Assembly (NCBI RefSeq): GCF_033115175.1
Contig: NW_026909196.1
Coordinates: 6,820,001-6,884,000 of the forward strand
From: Lepus europaeus
Taxonomy: Eukaryota > Chordata > Mammalia > Lagomorpha > Leporidae
Length of the DNA: 64,000 nucleotides
Reading direction: 5' to 3'
Shown: piece after piece, positions 24,570 through 39,030 of the stretch
Layout of the letters: each line of letters begins with the position of its first letter
How positions within the stretch are numbered: the first letter of the stretch is position 1
The notes under the pieces: generated by a model
What the model was told of the DNA's origin: nothing
Databases searched by the model: none
The model's input: the letters and a program-made list of their open reading frames with translations, nothing else
Position numbers and translations under genes: made by a program

Positions 24570-24830
24570 ATTTTAAGGGACTATGTTGAATTTATAAATG
24601 AAATTAAGGAGAATTGTCATCTTAGAATTTAGAATTTAGTTTCCCAGTCCATAAACAAAATATACCTCCCACTTATTTAGGATTTCTTTCATTAATGTCT
24701 TGTGGTTTTCAGTATACTATACCAAGGCTTTGGTGCTATGATAAATGATACTGTTTCTCTCATTTCAGATTCCAGTTGATTTGTTCACAGGTGTAAGATT
24801 GTTTGTAGACCACATATTCTGCCCTTGTTA
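24570..24830 (-). mobile_element. Old L1 ORF2-region fragment, minus strand
   Basis: Reads as antisense L1 ORF2: TATGTTGAATTTATAAATG, GAGAATTGTCATCTTAG, CCCAGTCCATAAACAAAATA, CACTTATTTAGGATTTC and TCTTGTGGTTTTCAGTATAC are in the order expected for the complement of an L1 reverse-transcriptase region. Heavily diverged, not open. Confidence 0.65.
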
Positions 24831-24842
24831 AAAATTCTTACT

Positions 24843-26312
<1,470 letters not shown>

Positions 26313-26714
26313 GTAAAGAATTTGGGAAGTCCTGAATTAGTTCAAGTGTTATTAGGTAACAGAGAGTGGGGGAACTCATGTCATGAAGATGGATAAATGG
26401 TGCTACATAACAAACATGGTAGAATGCACAGTGAAAGAAGCTTGAGCATGGAACTGGATTCTCCATTTTACATCTTTACAAGTTGGTTTTCTTTTTTCCC
26501 ATGCATTAAGTTTGTAGTCTGTTGAGCTCTTACAGCTGTAGTCTATTAAATGCATATATTTGATCAATTCTTTGTCCAAGTGGGTTGAAATCTTATGCAT
26601 ATATGTCCAAAAACTAGAAGGGATCAACTTACTGTATGTCAGAGACTTAATATGAGGAGAAAACTTTGTATTAACATCTTGAATAGTCAGAAGCCTTCTT
26701 TAAAAATCAGGGAG
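26313..26714. other. 3' flank of the zinc-finger pseudogene
   Basis: About 400 bp after the last finger, probably the old 3' UTR. I see no clear polyadenylation signal before the next SINE and no other feature. Confidence 0.45.
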
Positions 26715-26985
26715 GTCTAGGGGTAGGCCTTGTCATGCAGTGGGTTAAGCACCCCATATAATAGCCTGCTCAAGTCCTGTCTGCTTGCAATCCTGCTCCC
26801 TGCTAAATCTCCTGGGAAAGCAGCAGAAGATGGCCCAAGTGTTGGGCTGCTTTCTCCTACACAGGAGACCCAGATGGAGTTCCCAGCTCCTGCCTTTGGC
26901 CTTGCCTATCCCTGGCCATTGCAGCCATCTGGGGAGTAATCCAGTGGATGGAAAAAATGTTCAATAAATATATCTTTTAAAGAAT
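26715..26985 (+). mobile_element. Older SINE, plus strand
   Basis: Forward diverged lagomorph SINE: GGCCTTGTCATGCAGTGGG head, GCAGAAGATGGCCCAAGTG, CATTGCAGCCATCTGGGGAG, ending with AATAAATATATCTTTTAAAG. Confidence 0.8.
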
Positions 26986-27265
26986 CAGGTAGGACTCAGG
27001 GAGAACAGAAGACTTTATAAAAGTGAGCTGCATTAAACATCAAGTAATTATAGTAAAATTCTATATGTTGTATAAATGACTTTTTTTCCACCTGTTTTCA
27101 GAAAATAATTTTCTGAGAAGATTTGTCAATCTCAGAATCAAGGATAAAATTACTAAGAACTGATGTACTAAAACAAGTACTTTCATATGATATCAAAAAT
27201 TACAAGAAAATACTTACAGACAAATTCACTGTAAAAAGTCTTTAAAGTGAAAAAAAATCACTTGA
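26986..27265. other. Unique flank left of the full-length L1
   Basis: A-T rich sequence ending AAAAATCACTTGA at the L1 5' end. It is not satellite and has no counterpart after the L1 poly(A), so no target-site duplication brackets that L1. Confidence 0.5.
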
Positions 27266-27997
27266 GGGGGTGGAGCCAAGATGGCGGATAGTGAGGACGT
27301 GCGCCTTAGTTTGGGAAAATAAAGTTTCATAAAAGTGGAATTACTGTAGCCTCAGGAAAAGACTCAAGAAAAAAACTGCAGAGGAAACACTTCCGGATCT
27401 AGTGGATGTGGAACAGAGGACTTACAGGGAGCCCACCGCGTGGAAAACCAACCAAGACGAGCCGAGCAGCGGGAGACGAGCCAGAGCCACAGAATCTCAC
27501 CAGCGCGGGAACCGGAGGGGGGTAAGACAAAGACCTCAGAAACCCGAGACATTGGGGGGGGGCAGAGGCCTCTCCCTTCACTCACCAAGCAAAACAAAGA
27601 GCACCGCAATGTTACATACGTAAAGCGCAGCCAAACTCAGTAACTTTAGCGAAACTCCAGAACACATTGAGGGCTGCATAAACTCTTTGTGTGGTCCCAG
27701 GGGTAGATCAAACGAATACTCACAGAGGCCAGATTTCAACTACCCTCAACTCCACTCCCAACTGAGTCAAAAAAACAAAAAGAGAGAGAGCGAGCCAGCA
27801 AGGAGCAAGTGAGTGAGCAATCTGGGAGAGTGTCTCTTTACACAGCCTTAAACCTGAAGAATCAAGCATAGCTCTCTGGCCACACCCATCACAGCCCCGA
27901 AGGCTCCAACAAAGCAGACAGATCACTTAGAGGAATAGTATAGCGAGAAAAAAAACAACACAGCAAAAAAAAAAAAACACCATAAATTATCTCCAAC

Positions 27998-29053
27998 ATG
28001 CCAAACAACAAACATAGAAGCTGAGGTAACAAGAGCAAGGAAGACACTATGACGCCCTCAAGTGAACAAGGCACGCCAATGCAAGATTATGAAGATGAAG
28101 AGATAGAGGAAATGCAAGAAGCAGATCACAAAAAATTGATAAGAACATTAAGAAGTTCTCAAAAACAAATTCTTGAACTACAGAAATCCTTAATGGACAA
28201 GATAGAAAATCTCTCGTGAAAATGAAATATTAAGGAGGAATCAAAATGAAATGAAACAACTAATGGAACAGGAAACTGAGATAGTGACAAAAAACCACAA
28301 TGAAATGAAGAACTCAATAGATCAAATGGCATACACATTAGAGAGCCTTAAAAACAGAATGGGTGAGGCAGAAAAGAGAATATCAGAATTAGAAGACAGA
28401 GAACAGGAAAGGAAACAGTCAAATCAAAGAAAAGAAGAAGAAATCAGAAATCTAAAAAATACTGTCAGGAATCTACAGGATACTATTAAAAAACCCAACA
28501 TTTGGGTTCTAGGAGTTCGTGAAGGCATGGAGAGGGAGAAAGGATTAGAAGGCCTTTTTAGTGAGATACTAGCAGAAAATTTCCCAGGTTTGGAGAAGGA
28601 CAGAGACATCCTAGTACAGGAAGCTCATAGAACCCCTAATAAACATGATCAAAAGAGATCCTCACCACGGCACGTCGTAATCAAACTCACCACAGTGAAA
28701 CACAAAGAAAAGATCCTAAAATGTGCAAGAGAGAAACGCCAGATTACTCTCAGAGGATCTCCAATTAGACTCACAGCTGACTTCTCATCAGAAACCCTAC
28801 AAGCCAGGAGAGAATGGCGAGATATAGCCCAGGTACTAAGAGAGAAAAACTGCCAGCCCAGAATATTATATCCTGCAAAGCTCTCATTTGTGAATGAAGG
28901 TGAAATAAAGACCTTTCACAGCAAACAGAAACTGAAATAATTTGTCACCACTCGTCCAGCCCTGCAAAAGATGCTTAAAGATGTGTTACATACAGAAACA
29001 CAGAAACACGGTAACCAATATGAAAGAAGGAAAAGGAAGGAAACCTCACAGCA
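27998..29053 (+). pseudogene. L1 ORF1 (RNA-binding chaperone), broken
   Basis: ATG at 27998 (MPNNKHRS), a TGA at codon 9 where the related copy at 56989 has a sense codon, then sequence including YEDEEIEEMQEAD and LRSSQKQILELQKSL. A 2-bp loss in a CT run near 28213 (CTCTCG here, CTCTCTCG in the related copy) shifts the frame. From 28251 to 28940 the frame is open: coiled coil rich in E, K and R, the RNA-recognition-like part with PNIWVLGVREGME, then the C-terminal domain through SETLQARREWRDIAQVLREK, ending at a TAA where a GAA codon is expected. ORF1 protein normally trimerises and coats L1 RNA. Confidence 0.9.
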
Positions 29054-29101
29054 AAAGATCACAGGAATCTCAAACCATATGTTAGAAAATATGTTTGGCA
29101 A

Positions 29102-32100
29102 ATGGCAGGGCAAATTTACTCCTTCTCAATAGTCACATTGAATGTTAATGTCTTGAACTGTCCAGTTAAAAGACACTGATTGGCTGATTGGGTTAAGGAA
29201 CAAAACCCATCTTTTTGCTGCTTACAAGAAACTCATCTTTCCAACAATGATCCATACAGGCTGAAAGTGAAAGGCTGGAAAAAGATATACCATTCCAACA
29301 GAAATGAAAAAAGAGCGGGCGTAGCCATCTTAATATCGGACAACATAAACTTTACCACAAAAACTGTCAGGAGAGAAAAAGAAGGGCACTATATAATGAT
29401 TAAGGGATCCATTCAACAGGAAGATATAACAATTATCAATGTATAGGCACCTAATCACAGGGCACCAGCTTATTTAAAAGACTTGTTAATGGACTTAAAG
29501 GGAGACTTAGACCCCAATACAATAGTACTGGGGGACATCAATACTCCACTCTCAGAGATAGACAGATCAACAGGACAGAAGATCAAAAAGGAGACAACAG
29601 ATTTAAATGACACTATAGCCCAAATGGATCTAACAGATATCTGCAGAACTTTTCATTCTACACATAAAGAATTTACATTCTTCTCAGCAGTATATGGAAC
29701 CTTCTCTAGGATTGACCACATACTAGGCCATAAAGCAAGTCTCAGCAAATTCAAAAGAATTAGAATCATACCATGCAGCTTCTCAGACCACAAAGGAATG
29801 AAATTGGAAATTGGCAACTCAGGAATCCCTAGAGCACGTGCAAACACATGGAGATTGAACAACATGCTCCTGAATGAACAATGGGTCATAGAAGAAATTA
29901 AAAGAGAAATCAAAAATTTTCTGGAAGTAAATCAGGATAACAGCACAACATACCAAAACCTATGGGATACAACAAAAGCAGTGTTAAGAGGAAAGTTTAT
30001 ATCAATAGGTGCCTACATGAAGTAATTGGAAAGGCACCAAATAGATGAGCTTTCAAGTCATCTCAAGGATCTAGAAAATCTGCAGCAAACCAAACCCAAA
30101 CCCAGTAGGAGAAGAGAAATAATTAAAATCAGAGAAGAAATTAACAGGATTGAATCCAAAAAAACATTACAAAAAATCAGCCAAACGAGGAGCTGATTTT
30201 TTGAAAAAATAAACAAAATTGACACCCCATTGGCTCAACTAACTAAAAAAAGAAAAGACCCAAATCAATAGGATCAGAGATGAAAATGGAAATATAACTA
30301 CAGACACCACAGAAATAAAAAGAATCATCAGAAATTACTACAAGGACTTGTATGCCAGCAAACAGGGAAATCTATCAGAAATGGACAGATTCTTGGACAC
30401 ATACAACCTACCTAAATTGAGCCAGGAAGACATAGAAAACCTAAACAGACCCATAACTGACACAGAAATTGAAACAGTAATAAAGGCCCTCCCAACAAAG
30501 AAAAGCCCAGGACCAGATGGATTCACTGCTGAGTTCTACCAGACATTTAGAGAAGAACTAACTCCAATTCTTCTCAAACTATTCAGAGCAATCGAAAAAG
30601 AGGGAATCCTCCCAAATTCTTTCTATGAAGCCAGCATCACCTTAATTCCTAAGCCGGAAAAAGATGCAGCATTCAAAGAGAATTACAGACCAATATCCCT
30701 GATGAACATAGATGCAAAAATACTCAATAAAATTCTGGCCAATAGAATGCAACAACACATCAGAAAGATCATCCACCCAGACCAAGTGGGATTTATCCCT
30801 GGTATGCAAGGATGGTTCAACGTCCGCAAAACAATCAACGTAATACACTACATTAACAGGCTGCAGAAGAAAAACCATATGATTCTCTCAATAGATGCAG
30901 AGAAAGCATTTGATAAAATACAACACCCTTTCATGATGAAAACTCTAAGCAAACTGGGTATGGAAGGAACATTCCTCAATACAATCAAAGCAATATATGA
31001 AAAACCCACGGCCAACATCCTATTGAATGGGGAAAAGTTGGAAGCATTTCCACTGAAATCTGGTACCAGACAGGGATGCCCTCTCTCACCACTGCTATTC
31101 AATATAGTTCTGGAAGTTTTGGCCAGAGCTATTAGGCAAGAAAAAGAAATTAAAGGGATACAAATCGGGAAGGACGAACTCAAACTATCCCTCTTTGCAG
31201 ATGATATGATTCTTTACTTAGGGGACCCAAAGAACTCTACTAAGAGACTGCTGGAACTCATTGAAGAGTTTGGCAAAGTAGCAGGATATAAAATCAATGC
31301 ACGAAAATCAACAGCCTTTGTATACACAGGCAATGCCACGGCTGAGGAAGAACTTCTAAAATGAATCCCATTCACAATAGCTACAAAAACAATCAAATAC
31401 CTTGGAATAAACTTAACCAAAGACGTTAAAGATATCTACAATGAAAACTACAAAACCTTACAGAAAGAAATAGAAGAGGATACCAAAAAATGGAGAAATC
31501 TTCCATGCTCATGGATTGGAAGAATCAATATCATCAAAATGTCTATTCTCCCAAAAGCAATTTATACATTCAATGCAATACCAATCAAGATCCCAAAGAC
31601 CTTCTTCTCAGATCTGGAAAAAATGATGCTGAAATTCATATGGAGACACAGAAGACCTCGAATAGCCAAAGCAATCCTGTACAACAAAAACAAAGCTGGA
31701 GGCATCACAATACCTGATTTCAGAACATACTACAGGGCAGTTGTTATCAAAACAGCATGGTACTGGTACAGAAACAGGTGGATAGACCAATGGAACAGAA
31801 TAGAAACACCAGAAATCAATCCAAACATCTACAGCCAACTTATAGTTTACCAAAGATCCAAATCTAATCCCTGGAATAAGGACAGTCTATTCAATAAATG
31901 GTGCTGGGAAAATTGGATATCCACGTGCAGAAGCTTGAAGCAAGACCCATACCTATCACGTTACACAAAAATTCACTCAACGTGGATTAAAGACTAAAAT
32001 CTACGACCCGAAACCATCAAATTATTAGAGAGCATTGGAGAAACCCTGCAAGATATATGCACGGGCAAAGACTTCCTGGAAAATACTCCAACAGCACAGT

Positions 32101-32921
32101 CAGTCAAAACCAAAATTAACATTTGGGATTGCATCAAATTGAGAAGTTTCTGTACTTCAAAAGAAACAGTCAGGAAAGTGAAGAGGCAACCAACAGAATG
32201 GGGGAAAATATTCGCAAACTATACTACAGATAAAGGATTGATAACCAGAATCTACAAAGAAATCAAGAAAATCCACAACAACAAAACAAACAACCCACTG
32301 AAGAGATGGGCCAAGGACCTCAAGAGACATTTTTCGAAAGAGGAAATCCAAATGGCCAACAGACACATGAAAAAATGTTCAAGATCACTAGCAATCAGAG
32401 AAATGCAAATCAAAACCACAATGAGGTTCCATCTCACCCCGGTGAGAATGGCTCACATTCAGAAATCTACCAACAACAGATGCTGGAGAGGATGTGGGGA
32501 AAAAGGGACACTAACCCACTGTTGGTGGGAATGCAAACTGGTTAAGCCACTATGGAAGTCAGTCTGGAGATTCCTCAGAAACCTGCACATAACCCTACCA
32601 TACAACCCAGCCATCCCACTCCTTGGAATTTACCCAAAGGAAATTAATTTGGCTAATAAAAAAGCCATCTGCACATTAATGTTTATTGCAGCTCAATTCA
32701 CAATAGCTAAGACCTGGAACCAACCCAAATGCCCATCAACAGTAGACTGGATAAAGAAATTATGGGACATGTACTCCATAGAATACTATACAGCAGTAAG
32801 AAACAACGAAACCCAGTCATTTGCAACAAGATGGAGCAATCTGGAAAACATCATGCTGAGTGAATTAAGCCAGTCCCAAAGAGACAAATATCATTTGTTT
32901 TCCCTGATCGGTGACAACTGA
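29102..32921 (+). pseudogene. L1 ORF2 (endonuclease and reverse transcriptase), broken
   Basis: About 1,273 codons, the normal L1 ORF2 length. The endonuclease part retains family signature residues: QETHL (29225-29239), [23 protein letters not shown] and [10 protein letters not shown]. The reverse-transcriptase part has [56 protein letters not shown] and the catalytic FADD box at 31194-31205. The cysteine-rich C terminus ([16 protein letters not shown]) is present. Disabling changes: TGA 29177-29179, TAG 29444-29446, TAA 30023-30025, TGA near 30192, a frameshift in an A-rich run near 30241-30262, TGA 31362-31364 and TAA 31995-31997. ORF2 would nick target DNA and copy L1 RNA into it. Confidence 0.93.
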
Positions 32922-35050
32922 GCGCCAACGGGGAAACCTGTTGAAGTGAAATGGACACTATAAGCAACAATGAACTGATCAGCTCCTGTCCTGACTTTAG
33001 ATGTACAATGTAATACTTTATCCTTTTTAGTATTTGTTGTTTTTGTTGTTGTTCTAGTACTATTGGTTGAACTCAGTAATTAACACACAATTATTCTTAG
33101 GTGTTTAAATTTTAACTGAAAAGTGATCCCTGTTAAATCTAAGAGTGGAAAAAGAGAGGGAGGAGATGAACAATTTGGAACATGCTCAATCGGACTGGCC
33201 GCAAATGGTGGAGTTAGAAATGTGCCAGGGGATTCCAACACAATCCCATCAAGATGGCATGTACCAATGCCATTGCACTAGTCCAAGTGATCAATTTCAG
33301 CTCACAATTGATAGCTCTGATAGGTCTAAGAGTCAAAGAGATCACACAAACAAGACAAGTATCTGCTAATACTAACTGATAGAATCAAAAAGGGAGAGCA
33401 AGATCCAGCATGGGAAGCGGGATACACAGCAGACTCATAGAATGGCAGATGTCCTAAACAACACTCTGGCCTCAGAATCAGCCCTCAAGGCATTCGGATC
33501 TGGCGGAAGAGCCCATGAGAGTATAGCAGGCATGGAAAGCCAAGATATCATGGAAAAAAAAGACCTAAATGAATGATCTCTGTGAGTGAGATCCCAGTGG
33601 AAAGAACGGGGCCATCAAAGAAGGAGGTACCCTTCTCTGAAGGGAGGAGAGAACTTCCACTTTGACATTGACCCTATCGGAATAAGATCAAAGTCAGCGA
33701 ACTCTAAAGGCTTCCATAGCCCTGGAATTGGAAATGAAAAAAAAATCCCGGTGTTAAAATGGAATTGGCATAGAAAATTAATTGATTTGAAAAAAAATTA
33801 TGTGGGATCTCTGTCTTTAATGTGCTGTACATTGCTATTTAATGCTATAATTAGTAATACAATGGTAGATTTTTCACTTTATGTTGCTATATGGGCAAAA
33901 TCTTGAAATCTTTATCTAATATATACTAAACTGATCTTCTGTATATAAAGAGAATTGAAAATGAATCTTTACATGAATGGAAGGGAAAAGGGAGCGGGAA
34001 AGGGGAGGGTTGTGGGCGGGAGGGAAGTTATGGGAGGGGGGAAGCCATTGTCACCCATAAGCTATACTTTGGAAATTTATGTTCATTAAATAAAAGTTTA
34101 ATAACAAAAAAAAAGAAACCGGAAATATACGGCTTTGTTTTGGCTAACTCAATCCCAGATATTGATACAGCCTCTGTGTTTGTGTTTTCTGGATATTATC
34201 AATGGAGTTTATTAGTTTGAATGTTTTTTATGGGGGAATATTTTATTTTGAGCTTAGATTCACTAATGGTTCCACATAGAGACACCAGCTCTACATATTG
34301 TATTTTCTAGCGAGTAAGCTAGAGAAACTGTGGCAAACAAACATGATATTTCTGTTTGTATAGATGACATTTTATGCACTTGGCTAACGAAAATACTTTG
34401 TTTTTCTCCAAAACCATTTTTACTCTGATTTTCTCGGTATATTGCATACGAATTCCACACCACTTTGTCCAGATATGACTGGATGTAACGGGAAATATCC
34501 GGTGGTGTTTTGGCTAACTCAATCCAAAATATTGTGAGAGCCTCTGTGTTTGTGTTTTCCAGATATTAGTGATGGACTTTATTGTTTTGGATGTTTTCAT
34601 CAGGGAAGATTTAATTTTGTACCGTTGAAACACTAATTGGTTCATCATGGGGACACCAGCTCTACACATTTGTATTTTCTAGGGAGAAATCTAGAGGAAC
34701 TGCGGAATAAAACAAGATATTACTGTTTGTATAGATGACATTTTATGCAGTTGCCTAATGAAAAGACTTTGCTTTTCTCCAAAACCATTTTTACTCTGAT
34801 TTTCTCGGTCTATTGCATACGAATTCCACACCACTTTGTCCGGATATGACTGGATTAAACCAGAAATATCCAGTTGTGTTTCGGCTAACTCAATCCGAAA
34901 TATTATGAAAGCCTCTGTGTTTGTGTTTTCAGGATATTATCGATGGACTTTATTATTTTGAATATTTTTATCAGGGAACATTTAATTTTGTACCATTGAA
35001 ACACTAAGTGGTTCATCATGGGGACACCAGCTCTACACATTCGTATTTTC

Positions 35051-38000
35051 TAGGAAGAAAGCTAGAGGCACTGCGGCAAACAAACATGATATTTCTGTTT
35101 GTATAGATGACATTTTATGCACTTGCCTAATGAAAAGACTTTGCTTTTCTCCAAAATCATTTTTACTTTGATGTTCTGGGTCCATTGCATACGAATTCCA
35201 CACCAGTTTGTCCAGATATGACTGGATGAAACCATAAATATCCGGTTGTGTTTGGCTAACTCAATCCCAGACATTGCTACAGCCTCTGTGTTTGTGTATT
35301 CCTGATATTATCCTACGGACTTTATTGTTTTGAAAGTTTTTTATCGGGGAACATTTAATTTTGTGCTTGGAATCACTAAGTGGTTCCACATGAAGACAGC
35401 AGCTATACACATTCGTATAGATGACATTTTATGCACTTGCCTAATGAAAAGACTTTGCTTTTCTCCAAAACCATTTTCACTCTGACTTTCTCAGTCCATT
35501 GCATACATTCCACAACAGTTTTTCCAGATATGACTGGATGAAACCATAAGTATCCGGTTGTGTTTGGCTAACTCAATCCCAGACATTGCTACAGCCTCTG
35601 TGTTTGTGTATTCCTGATATTATCCTACGGACTTTATTGTTTTGAAAGTTTTTTATCGGGGAACATTTAATTTTGTGCTTGGAATCACTAAGTGGTTCCA
35701 CATGAAGACAGCAGCTATACACATTCGTATAGATGACATTTTATGCACTTGCGTAACGAAAAGACTTTGCTTTTCTCCAAAACCATTTTCACTCTGATTT
35801 TCTCAGTCCATTGCATACGAATTCCACACCAGTTTGTCCGGATATGACTGGATGAAACTGCAAATATCCGGTTTTGTTTTGGCTAACTCAATCCCAGCTA
35901 TTGCTACAGCCTCTGTGTTTGTGTTTTTATTTGGATATTATCAACGGACTTTATTGCTTTGAATGTTTTTTATCGGGGAACATTTTATTTTGAGTTTGGA
36001 TACAGTAATTGGTTCCACATGGAGACACCAGCTCTACACATTCGTATTTTCTAGGGAGAAAGCTAGAGGAACTGCGGCAAACAAACATGATATTTCTGTT
36101 TGTATAGATAACATTTTATGCACTTTCCTAACTAAAAGACTTTGCTTTTCGGCAAAACCATTTTTACTGTGATTTTCTCGGTGCATTGCATACGAATTCC
36201 ACACCAGTTTGTCTGGATATGACTGGATGTAAACAGAAATATCCGGTTGTGTTTTGGCTAACTCAATTCAAAATATTGTGAAAGCCGCTGTGTTTGTGTT
36301 TTCTGGATATTATCGATGGAATTTATTGTTTTGAATATTTTTGTCAGGGAAAATTTCATTTTGTACCGTTGAAGCACTAATTGGTTCATCATGGGTACAT
36401 CAGCTCCAAACATTTGTATTATCTAGGGAGAAATCTAGAGGAACTACAGCAAACAAACATGATATTTCTGTTTGTATAGATGATATTTTATGCACTTACC
36501 TAATGAAAAGAATTTGCTTTTCTCCGAAACCATTTTTACTGTGATTTTCTCGGTCCATTGCATACGAATTCCACACCACTTTGTCCGGATATGAGTGGAT
36601 GAAACTGAAAAACTATCCGGATTTGTTTTCGCTAACTTAATCCCAGATATTGCTACAGCCTCTGTGTTTGTGTTTTCTGGATATTATCAACGGACTTTAT
36701 TGGTTTGAATGTTTTTTATCGGGGAACATTTTATTTTGAGCTGGGAAACACTAATTGGTTCCACATGGAGACACCAGCTCTACAAATTCATATTTGCTAG
36801 GGAGAATGCTAGAGAAACTGTGACAAACAAACATGATATTTCTGTTTGTATAGAGGACATTTTATGCACTTGCCTAATGAAAAGACTTTGCTTTTCTCCA
36901 AAATCACTTTTACTGTTATTCTCTTAGTCCATTGCGTATGAATTCCACAACACTTTTTCGTTATATGACTGGATGAAACCAGAAATATCTGGTTGTGATT
37001 TGGCTAACTCAATCCCAGATATTGCTACAGCCTCTGTGTTTGTGTATTCTGGATATTATCAACAGACATTATTGGTTTGAAAGTTTTTTATCGGGGAACA
37101 TTTTATTTTGAGCTTGGATACAGTAATTGGTTCTACATGGAGACACCAGCTCTACACATTCGTATTTTCTAGGGAGAATGCTAGAGGACCTGCGACAAAC
37201 AAACATGATATTTCTGTTTGTTTGGATGACATTTTATGCACTTGCCTAACGAAATGACTTTGCTTTTCTCCAAAACCATTTTTAATGTGATTTTCTCGGT
37301 CAATTGCTTATGAATTCAACACCACTTTGTCCGGATATGACTGGATGAAACCAGATATATCCGGTTGTGATTTGGCTAACTCAATCCCAGATATTGCTAC
37401 TGCCTATGAGTTTGTGTATTCCTGATATTACCCAGGGACTTTTTGTTTTGAAATTTTTTTGTCGGGGAACATTTAATTTTGTGCTTGGAATCAATAATCG
37501 GTTCCACATGGAGACACCAACTCTACACATTCGTATTTTCTAGGGAGAAAGCTAGGGGAACTGCGGCAAACAAACATGATATTTCTGTTTGTATAGATGA
37601 CATTTTATGCACTTGCCTAACGAAAAGACTTTGCTTTTCTCCAAAACAATTTTTACTGTGATTTTCTCATTCCATTGCATATGAATTCCACACCAGTTTG
37701 TCCAGATATGACTGGATGAAACCAGAATTATCCGGATGTGTTTTGGCTAACTCAATCCCAGATATTGCTACAGCTTCTGTGTTTGTGTATTCCTGACATA
37801 ATCCACGGACTTTATTGGTTTGAAAGTTTTTTGTCGGGGAAAATTTAATTTTGTGCTTGGAATCACTAATTGGTTCTACATGGAGACACCAGCTCTACAC
37901 ATTCGTATTTTCTAAGGAGAAACCTAGAGGAACTGTGGCAAACAAACATGATATTTCTGTTTGTATAGAGGACATTTTATGCACTTCCCTAACGAAAAGA

Positions 38001-39030
38001 CTTTGCTTTTTTCCAAAACCATTTTTACTGTGATTTTCTCGGTCCATTGCATACGAATTCCACACCAGTTTGTCCAGATATGACTGGATGAAACCAGAAA
38101 TATTTGGTTTTGTTTTGGCTAACTCAATCCCAGATATTGCTACAGCCTCTGTGTTTGTGTTTTCTGGATATTATGGATGGACTGTATTGTTTTGAATGTT
38201 TTTATCAGTTAATATTTAATTTTGTACAATAGAAACACTAATTGATTACACATGGGGACACCAGCTCTACACATTCTTATTTTCTAGTGAGAAAGCTAGA
38301 GGAACTGCAGCAAACAAACATGATATTTCTATTTGTATAGAGGACATTTTATGCACTTGCCTAAGGAAAAGACTTTACTTTTCTCCAAAACCATTTTTAC
38401 TCTGGTTTTCTCAGTCCATTACATACGAATTCCACACCAGTTTGTCCGGATATGACTGGATGAAACTGAGAAACTATCCGGATTTGTTTTGGCTAACTCA
38501 ATCGCAGCTATTGCTACAGCCTCTGTGTTTGTGTTTTCTTGATATTATCCACGGACTTTATTGTTTTGAATGTTTTTTATCGGGGAACATTTTATTTTGA
38601 GCTTGGATACAGTAATTGGTTCCACATGGAGACACCAGCTCTACACATTTGTATTTTCTAGGGAGAAAGCTAGAGGAACTGCGGCAAACAAACATGATAT
38701 TTCTGTTTGTATCGATGACATTTTATGCACTTGCCTAACTAAAAGACTTTGCTTTTCTCCAAAACCATTTTTACTGTGATTTTCTCAGTCCATTGCATAC
38801 GAATTCCAAGCAAGTTTGTCCGGAAATGACTGGATGAAACCAGAAATATCCGGTTGTGTTTTGGGTAACTCAATCCGAAATATTGTGAAAGCCTCTGTGT
38901 TTGTGTATTCCTGATATTATCCACGGACTTCATTGCTTTGAAATTTTTTTATCGGGGAGTATTTAATTTTGTGCTTGGAATCACTAATTGGTTCCACATG
39001 CTGACACCAGCTCTACACATTCGTATTTTT
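35051..39030 (+). repeat. Satellite higher-order repeat, copy 1 (3,980 bp, 11 monomers)
   Basis: Starts at a diagnostic TAGGAAGAAAGCTAGAGGCA. It has eleven monomers: two shortened ones of about 312-316 bp followed by nine of about 370-376 bp. Each position matches the base 3,980 bp downstream; over 36541-36980 I find a single difference from 40521-40960. Adjacent monomers within the unit differ far more, the hallmark of a higher-order repeat. Confidence 0.9.
35331..35958 (+). repeat. Pair of shortened satellite monomers (about 312 bp each)
   Basis: Two consecutive monomers read ACATTCGTATAGATGAC where full monomers have about 58 further bases between ATTCGTAT and the later TTTGTATAGATGAC. 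The deletion is flanked by GTAT on both sides. The first of the pair has also lost part of the EcoRI site (CATACATTCC). Equivalent pairs lie at 39307-39936 and 45469-46095; copy 3 of the higher-order repeat has only one. Confidence 0.85.

Larger units (their letters stand above)
27266..34114 (+). mobile_element. Full-length L1 (disabled), plus strand
   Basis: 6.85 kb element with canonical L1 order. The 5' end is GGGGGTGGAGCCAAGATGGC followed by a roughly 0.7-kb 5' UTR (GC-rich near 27400-27570), ORF1 at 27998-29050, ORF2 at 29102-32921, a 1.2-kb 3' UTR with a G-rich GAGGGAAGTTATGGGAGGGG tract, ATTAAATAAAAG and poly(A) at 34106-34114. Both ORFs carry stops and frameshifts, so it is not autonomous now. 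The left flank is ordinary island sequence, whereas the base after the poly(A) is satellite (GAAACCGGAAATATACGG), and no target-site duplication is visible. Low decay elsewhere suggests a fairly recent lagomorph L1. Confidence 0.95.

Noticed and set aside
36020-36060. Possible CENP-B box in ATTCGTATTTTCTAGGGA
   Set aside because: It has TTCG and a downstream GGGA, but the central A and the CGGG at the required spacing are missing, so it does not fit the CENP-B box pattern.
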